A stretch of DNA of 64,000 nucleotides from CAIQPV01 sp964480365 (GTDB taxonomy: Bacteria > Pseudomonadota > Gammaproteobacteria > Burkholderiales > Gallionellaceae): NCBI GenBank assembly GCA_964480365.1, contig CAYZPM010000014.1, positions 1 through 64,000 on the forward strand. Direction: 5' to 3'. The position numbers and the translations under genes were made by a program. Below the pieces are notes generated by a model. The model was not told the DNA's origin, did no database searches, and worked only from the letters and a program-made list of their open reading frames with translations. Below, in pieces: positions 59,722 through 64,000 of this stretch. Within the stretch, counting starts at the first letter, position 1. The number at the start of each line of letters is the position of its first letter.

Positions 59722-60110
59722 GGGCGGTTCGATTTTCAGCTTTAAGGCGCTGCATGGGCCAGTGCTTTTTGCGATAACGTTGCAATTATGCCTCGTTTCC
59801 ATACAAATCGCCCCGACGGTCAAAGAAATTCTCAAAACTGCGAAATAGTCAAAGACTCGAAATTATTTTTTCTTCTTGTTGCAGTGGCTGCATTTTCCAT
59901 CACGTTTCGCTGTTTTGCAATCAGGCTATTGCTCATGCAATACGGCTCAACCATGAACCTCATGACCTTCCCAAACCGCTCCTTCTGGCTGCCATACCAT
60001 CTGGCAGATCAATACTAAACAGACAATCGACCATGTGATATTTATCACAGACAACCGCCCGCAATCCCCCTATTCTGCACCTGTCTTTAATCCACTCTAA
60101 AGGAGCAAAA
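59722..60110. other. Divergent regulatory region, no gene
   Basis: About 390 bp between zapE and the DUF2892 gene. It holds the CRP/FNR-type site described separately. Frame 59788-60018 has one hydrophobic stretch but no ribosome-binding site and is not called. Confidence 0.6.
60034..60076 (+). promoter_or_regulatory. CRP/FNR-family site and class II promoter
   Basis: TGTGA-TATTTA-TCACA (60034-60049) is a perfect palindrome matching the CRP-type half sites. A TATTCT -10 lies at 60071-60076, predicting transcription start near 60083, so the site is centred at about -41.5. This is the classic class II activator position. It controls the DUF2892 gene that starts at 60111. Confidence 0.7.
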
Positions 60111-60302
60111 ATGAAATTCAATGTAGGCGGTATTGACCGCATCTTGCGTATCGTGGCAGGCTTGGCGCTTATCGCGTTAGCTGCCACCGGAACAGTCGGA
60201 GTATGGGGCTGGATCGGGGTTGTGCCTTTGCTGACCGGCATCTTCAAGTTTTGCCCGGCATATGGGTTGTTTGGCCTTAGCACTTGTCCCATGCACAAAT
60301 AA
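60111..60302 (+). CDS. DUF2892 (YgaP-like) small membrane protein
   Basis: A 63-residue protein: NVGGIDRILRIVAGLALIALAATG, then two hydrophobic segments and PLLTGIFKFCPAYGLFGLSTCP. This is the DUF2892 pattern, with the R..R start, the glycine-rich helix and two cysteines near the C-terminus, as in the membrane domain of YgaP rhodaneses. AAAGGAG precedes the ATG. Regulation by a CRP/FNR-type activator suggests a role under low oxygen. Confidence 0.92.
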   Translation: MKFNVGGIDRILRIVAGLALIALAATGTVGVWGWIGVVPLLTGIFKFCPAYGLFGLSTCPMHK

Positions 60303-60431
60303 AGACTGAGCAAGCTTTCCACCAAATCCCCTCCCGGATACGACCGATAGACAATCCTGTTTATCGGGCGTATTGTTTCGCCTTCCCGATGTCCCACACT
60401 GCCTCACCGGCTTGACCAGAAAATCTGAGAG

Positions 60432-61559
60432 ATGAACAACTTCGATATTCCGCTAGAACCGGAAACCTATACCCGCACCGATCTGGCGAAACTTCAAATC
60501 TTCGAAAAGGTACTGAAGGGCAATGTTGAGGCTATTATCATCACCGACACGCACGGAAATATCGAATGGGTCAATAACACTTTCACCCTGTTCACCGGCC
60601 ATAGCAAGGCCGACGTTCTGGGACAAAATCTGTATTTCCTGTTCGCAAGTGGCCAAAATGCTTACAGCGAACTGTGCCCGAAACTCAATGAAACCAACCA
60701 CCAGCAAGTTGAAAGCTGGATGCATCGCAAGGACGGCAGCGAATTTTCGGTGGAACTCACTTTAAGCGCAGTGCGTAGCGATGCGGATATGATCACCCAT
60801 CATGTGCTGGAATTTTCGGATAACACGGAATTCCATCATGCCCGTGAGGAGCTTGTACGGCGTACCAAAGAACTGAGCCGCTCCAATCAGGAACTGGAAC
60901 AATTCGCCTACGTCGCCTCGCACGATTTGCAGGAACCGCTACGCATGGTGGCCAGTTATACCCAACTCATCGCGCAACGTTATCAGGGCAAACTTGATGC
61001 AGATGCGGATGAGTTTATCGGCTATGCGGTGGATGGCGCCACACGCATGCAGGCCATCATTAACGACCTGCTCGTACTTTCCCGTGTCGGCACCCGCAAC
61101 ACGGCTTTTGCCTTGGTGGATTCGAAAGAGGCACTGGACAAGGCTTTGGCCAACCTGCGCCTGGTGATCGGGGAAACCGATGCCAAGATTATTTGCGGCT
61201 CGCTGCCCACGCTTAATGCAGATGGATCGCAGTTCATTCAATTGTTCCAGAATCTGATCGGTAATGCCCTCAAGTTTCGCGGCGACCGTTCGCCTTGTGT
61301 GGAGATAGGCGCGGAACGGCAAGATGAGGAATGGGTGTTCTATGTGCGCGACAACGGCATTGGCATTGCACCGGAATACTTCGAGCGGATTTTCCTGATG
61401 TTCCAGCGTCTGCATAGCAAACGGGAATATCCTGGCACCGGGATAGGCCTTACCATCTGCAAAAAAATAGTTGAGCGTCACGGTGGACGGATATGGCTAG
61501 CATCGGAACAAGGCAAGGGCACGACGTTCTACCTCTCTATCCCTGTCTCGCTATCATAA
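60432..61559 (+). CDS. PAS sensor histidine kinase (cytoplasmic)
   Basis: A 375-residue kinase with one PAS domain (about 22-130: GNVEAIIITDTHGNIEWVNNTF..TGHSK), a HisKA domain with VASHDLQEPLRMV and an HATPase domain with QNLIGNALKF, DNGIGIAPEYFERIF and GIGLTICKKIVERHGG. The phytochrome-like kinase signature DLQEPLR is clear. No membrane segment is present. It is followed after 35 bp by a matching single-domain regulator and then by a diguanylate cyclase-like protein, so it heads a signalling operon. Confidence 0.92.
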   Translation: MNNFDIPLEPETYTRTDLAKLQIFEKVLKGNVEAIIITDTHGNIEWVNNTFTLFTGHSKADVLGQNLYFLFASGQNAYSELCPKLNETNHQQVESWMHRKDGSEFSVELTLSAVRSDADMITHHVLEFSDNTEFHHAREELVRRTKELSRSNQELEQFAYVASHDLQEPLRMVASYTQLIAQRYQGKLDADADEFIGYAVDGATRMQAIINDLLVLSRVGTRNTAFALVDSKEALDKALANLRLVIGETDAKIICGSLPTLNADGSQFIQLFQNLIGNALKFRGDRSPCVEIGAERQDEEWVFYVRDNGIGIAPEYFERIFLMFQRLHSKREYPGTGIGLTICKKIVERHGGRIWLASEQGKGTTFYLSIPVSLS

Positions 61560-61594
61560 GCCGGTCACACTAACATTTAGGTAAAGGGGGCAAT

Positions 61595-62047
61595 ATGGAC
61601 ATGGATACTTTGGGAAGACCTGCGGATTTCCTGCTGGTCGAGGATAACCCCGGCGATGTGCGACTGACGCAGGAAGCGCTCAAAAGCCATAAGGTGAAAA
61701 ATAACCTGCATGTGGTAATTGATGGCGAGGAGGCCATAGCCTTCCTGCGCAAGCAGGGCAAATATAAGGATGCACCGCGCCCGGATATCATCCTGCTCGA
61801 CCTGAACCTGCCCAAAAAAGATGGGCGCGAGGTGCTGGCTGAGATTAAGTCTGACCCGCGTCTCAAGGCCATCCCGGTGGTGGTCATCACCTCTTCCGAA
61901 GCCGAGCAGGACATCATCAAATCATACAACCTCAACGCCAATTGCTACGTGACCAAACCGGTAAATTTTGACCAATTCATTAAGGTAGTGCAATCTATTA
62001 ACGATTTCTGGCTTACTATTGTAAAATTACCTAGCGGTATTGAGTAA
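61595..62047 (+). CDS. Single-domain response regulator, Rcp1-like
   Basis: A 150-residue receiver. VEDNPGDVRL, phospho-acceptor Asp in IILLDLNLPKKDG, VITSSEAEQDI and TKPVNFDQF are the key parts. No output domain is present. It is paralogous to 9946-10398 (same length, shared LDLNLP and DGREVL). The AAGGGGGC upstream fits its ATG. Confidence 0.93.
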   Translation: MDMDTLGRPADFLLVEDNPGDVRLTQEALKSHKVKNNLHVVIDGEEAIAFLRKQGKYKDAPRPDIILLDLNLPKKDGREVLAEIKSDPRLKAIPVVVITSSEAEQDIIKSYNLNANCYVTKPVNFDQFIKVVQSINDFWLTIVKLPSGIE

Positions 62048-62099
62048 TTCGCGCCAGATACACGCAATAATAAAAAATGCAGTGGGAGAGACGCAATTT

Positions 62100-63953
62100 A
62101 TGAATACCCCCCAGAAGAAAGTTAATTACTTGTCGCTGGTGCACGCCGGCACTATAGGCGAACCTGCGCCCATGCTACAAGCGGGCGTCGGCATCGCATC
62201 ATTGGCAAGCGGCGAAAACATCTGCAACGACGAAGCCGAAATTATCAACATCCTATTGGTGGAAGACAACCCCGCTGACCGTCGGTTGGTCGCGGAACGG
62301 CTAGGCAACAACCGCAAAAACCATTTTCATCTGGTATATGCTGAATGCATCAGTGAAGCCCTGCAAGCTCTGGCCCAGAATAAAATCTCGGTTATCCTGC
62401 TCGACCTGCAACTTCCGGATTGCCGTGATCTGGAATCCCTCACCAAAGTCCACGCCGCCTCCTCCGGAATACCAATCGTCGTGCTAAGCGAGATTGAGGA
62501 TGAGACCTTGGCCCTCAAAGCGCTCCAACTCGGCGCTCAGGATTTTCTGGTGAAATGGCATACCAATGAATACTTGCTGGTGCGCGCCGTGCAGTATGCC
62601 CTAGAACGCAAGCTGATAGAAGAACATCTATACCATCTTGCCCATCACGATGCCCTGACCGGCCTGCCCAACCGAAAATACTTTTATGACCAGTTCAAGC
62701 AAGCCTTGGCTATGGCGCGGCGACATAACCGCTTGCTGGCGGTCATGTTTCTGGATTTGGGGAGATTCAAAACAATTAACGATAGCCTGGGGCATCATTG
62801 CGGCGATGTCTTGTTGCAGAAGGTCAGCAAGCGCCTGGCCGAATGCGTGCGCGAAACAGACTGCCTGGCACGCATGGGCGGAGACGAATTCATCATCGTT
62901 TTTAACATAAACCATTCAGAAGATGCCACCACCGCCGCAAACAAGGTGCTGGAGATTTTTTCTGCGCCTTTCATGGTAGAAGGACACGAGATTCAAACCC
63001 AAGCAAGCATCGGAATCAGCGTTTATCCGCCCGATGGGGAAGATATGGAAACCTTGATCAAGAACGCAGATTTAGCGATGTATCAGGCAAAATCGGAAAA
63101 CAATAACAGCATCAGCCGTTTCTGGTTCTATTCCCCCGAATTCAATGCCAGGACTGCCGAACTTATCCGGATTAAAGAACGACTACACCATTCATTGGCG
63201 GATAAAGAGTTTGTGGTTCATTATCAGCCGCAAGTGGATATTCACCATGGCAACCTGATCGGTATGGAAGCGTTGCTGCGTTGGCAACACCCGGAACAGG
63301 GCCTGCTCATGCCATCCAAGTTCATGCAGACTCTTGACGAAACCGGTTTTATTGTAACAGCCGGGAAATGGGTGCTGCGCGAGGCCTGCAAACAAAATAA
63401 GGCATGGCAATCAGGAGGACTTCCACCTGTCGTCGTAGCCGTGAACATCTCCTGCCAAGAAATCCGACACAAGGATTTCGTAGCTTCCCTGAAGCAAATA
63501 CTGGAAGAAACCAAGCTGAATCCGAAATGGCTGGAGCTGGAAATCAGGGAACAGGTCATTGAGGAAGACGAAAGCCTGGCTCTCATCCGCCTGACCGAAA
63601 TCGCTGCACTCGGGGTACGCATTGCACTGGATAATCTCGGCCACAGCCATATTCCTTTGAGTTTCCTCACGCGCTACCCTATCCATTCCATCAAATTAGA
63701 CCGTTCCATCGTGACCGATGTCGCCACCGACGCCAACCATGCGGCAGTAGCCAAAGCTGTCATTGCCATAGCCCGCGTGCTCAACATAAAAGGCTTGGCG
63801 GAAGGAGTTGAAACCCAGGAACAGCTCAATTTCTTCAAGGCCGAACACTGCGAAGACGCGCAGGGCTACATGTTCGGAAAACCGCTTCCGCCATTAGCCT
63901 GCACCGAGCTTTTTAACCGGCTGAAAGTTGGGCGCGAGGCCCAGACAAGCTGA
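62100..63953 (+). CDS. REC-GGDEF-EAL protein, EAL probably inactive
   Basis: A 617-residue protein. The receiver domain has VEDNPADRRL, phospho-acceptor Asp in VILLDLQLPD and VKW. The GGDEF domain has an intact RMGGDEF active site, an RETD inhibitory-site motif five residues before it, and LDLGRFK where LDLDRFK is usual. The EAL domain keeps MEALLRW, LELEIRE, EGVET and GKPLP, but the metal-binding DDFGTGYSS loop reads DNLGHSHIP, so phosphodiesterase activity is doubtful; diguanylate cyclase output is likelier. The start at 62100 has GGGAGAG upstream; a TTG at 62040 would overlap the regulator gene. Confidence 0.9.
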   Translation: MNTPQKKVNYLSLVHAGTIGEPAPMLQAGVGIASLASGENICNDEAEIINILLVEDNPADRRLVAERLGNNRKNHFHLVYAECISEALQALAQNKISVILLDLQLPDCRDLESLTKVHAASSGIPIVVLSEIEDETLALKALQLGAQDFLVKWHTNEYLLVRAVQYALERKLIEEHLYHLAHHDALTGLPNRKYFYDQFKQALAMARRHNRLLAVMFLDLGRFKTINDSLGHHCGDVLLQKVSKRLAECVRETDCLARMGGDEFIIVFNINHSEDATTAANKVLEIFSAPFMVEGHEIQTQASIGISVYPPDGEDMETLIKNADLAMYQAKSENNNSISRFWFYSPEFNARTAELIRIKERLHHSLADKEFVVHYQPQVDIHHGNLIGMEALLRWQHPEQGLLMPSKFMQTLDETGFIVTAGKWVLREACKQNKAWQSGGLPPVVVAVNISCQEIRHKDFVASLKQILEETKLNPKWLELEIREQVIEEDESLALIRLTEIAALGVRIALDNLGHSHIPLSFLTRYPIHSIKLDRSIVTDVATDANHAAVAKAVIAIARVLNIKGLAEGVETQEQLNFFKAEHCEDAQGYMFGKPLPPLACTELFNRLKVGREAQTS

Positions 63954-63960
63954 GATCTTG

Positions 63961-63979
63961 GGTGCATTTTCATTGCACC
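63961..63979 (+). terminator. Stem-loop after signalling operon
   Basis: GGTGCA - 7-nt loop - TGCACC lies 7 bp after the stop. The T run that follows is broken (TTGGCTTGATTTCT), so it is a weak or rho-assisted terminator at best. Confidence 0.35.
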
Positions 63980-64000
63980 TTGGCTTGATTTCTGTAGCAT

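Noticed and set aside
59788..60018. 76-codon plus-strand frame with one hydrophobic stretch
   Set aside because: No ribosome-binding site; it overlaps the zapE upstream region and shows no family pattern.

Overview
The window looks like chromosomal DNA of a betaproteobacterium, probably in or near the Nitrosomonadales (a Gallionellaceae-like background is my best guess; no 16S is present). The grounds are a complete iscRSUA-hscBA-fdx-iscX operon, an sdhCDAB-sdhE-gltA-odhA-odhB-lpd cluster in the beta-proteobacterial arrangement, and protein sequences typical of that class. Most of the DNA is housekeeping, but it is crowded with short palindromic repeats and holds three accessory patches.

Layout. 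1-3.5 kb: accessory patch with a possible IS end, a Mrr/DEAD helicase gene broken by an internal deletion and carrying six 204-bp helicase-associated repeats, and a HigA antitoxin without HigB. 3.7-8.1 kb: mfd and serB. 8.1-11.6 kb: a three-gene two-component cassette. 11.8-14.2 kb: class I fructose-bisphosphate aldolase, HPP membrane protein, dsbB. 14.4-20.2 kb: isc operon under an IscR-type operator, then cysE and trmJ, with suhB and mutS divergent. 25.3-27.3 kb: second accessory patch (hypothetical gene, HTH_39 protein, DUF433 antitoxin whose DUF5615-like toxin is cut off by a miniature repeat). 27.3-33.1 kb: glycosyltransferase-like protein, slyD, bcp, ribosomal oxygenase, conserved hypothetical protein, HDAC-like deacetylase, esterase. 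33.3-38.4 kb: tight six-gene redox operon (cytochrome b561, two YceI, DODA-type dioxygenase, pirin, WrbA-like flavoprotein) divergent from a LysR regulator. 38.6-42.8 kb: CDGSH protein, Pat-type protein acetyltransferase, RIO kinase. 42.96-46.23 kb: remnant of an integrated element bounded by tRNA-Leu(UAG) and a duplicate of its 3' half; it holds a dead truncated-haemoglobin gene, a ferredoxin-NADP reductase, a thiopurine methyltransferase and a small hypothetical gene. 46.4-59.7 kb: TCA-cycle block and zapE. 60-64 kb: DUF2892 membrane protein with a CRP/FNR-type class II promoter, then a second histidine kinase/response regulator/GGDEF-EAL cassette.

The most unusual theme is repeat activity inside genes. 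Palindromic repeats of three types sit in frame within mfd, mutS (twice) and a glycosyltransferase-like gene without breaking the reading frame. A related class of miniature repeats has truncated a toxin gene and supplied the stop codon of its neighbour. A pair of 76-bp inverted copies flanks hscB-iscA-iscU inside the isc operon.

I found no CRISPR array, rRNA, complete prophage or intact transposase. All functional statements rest on reading motifs by eye; no database search was possible.
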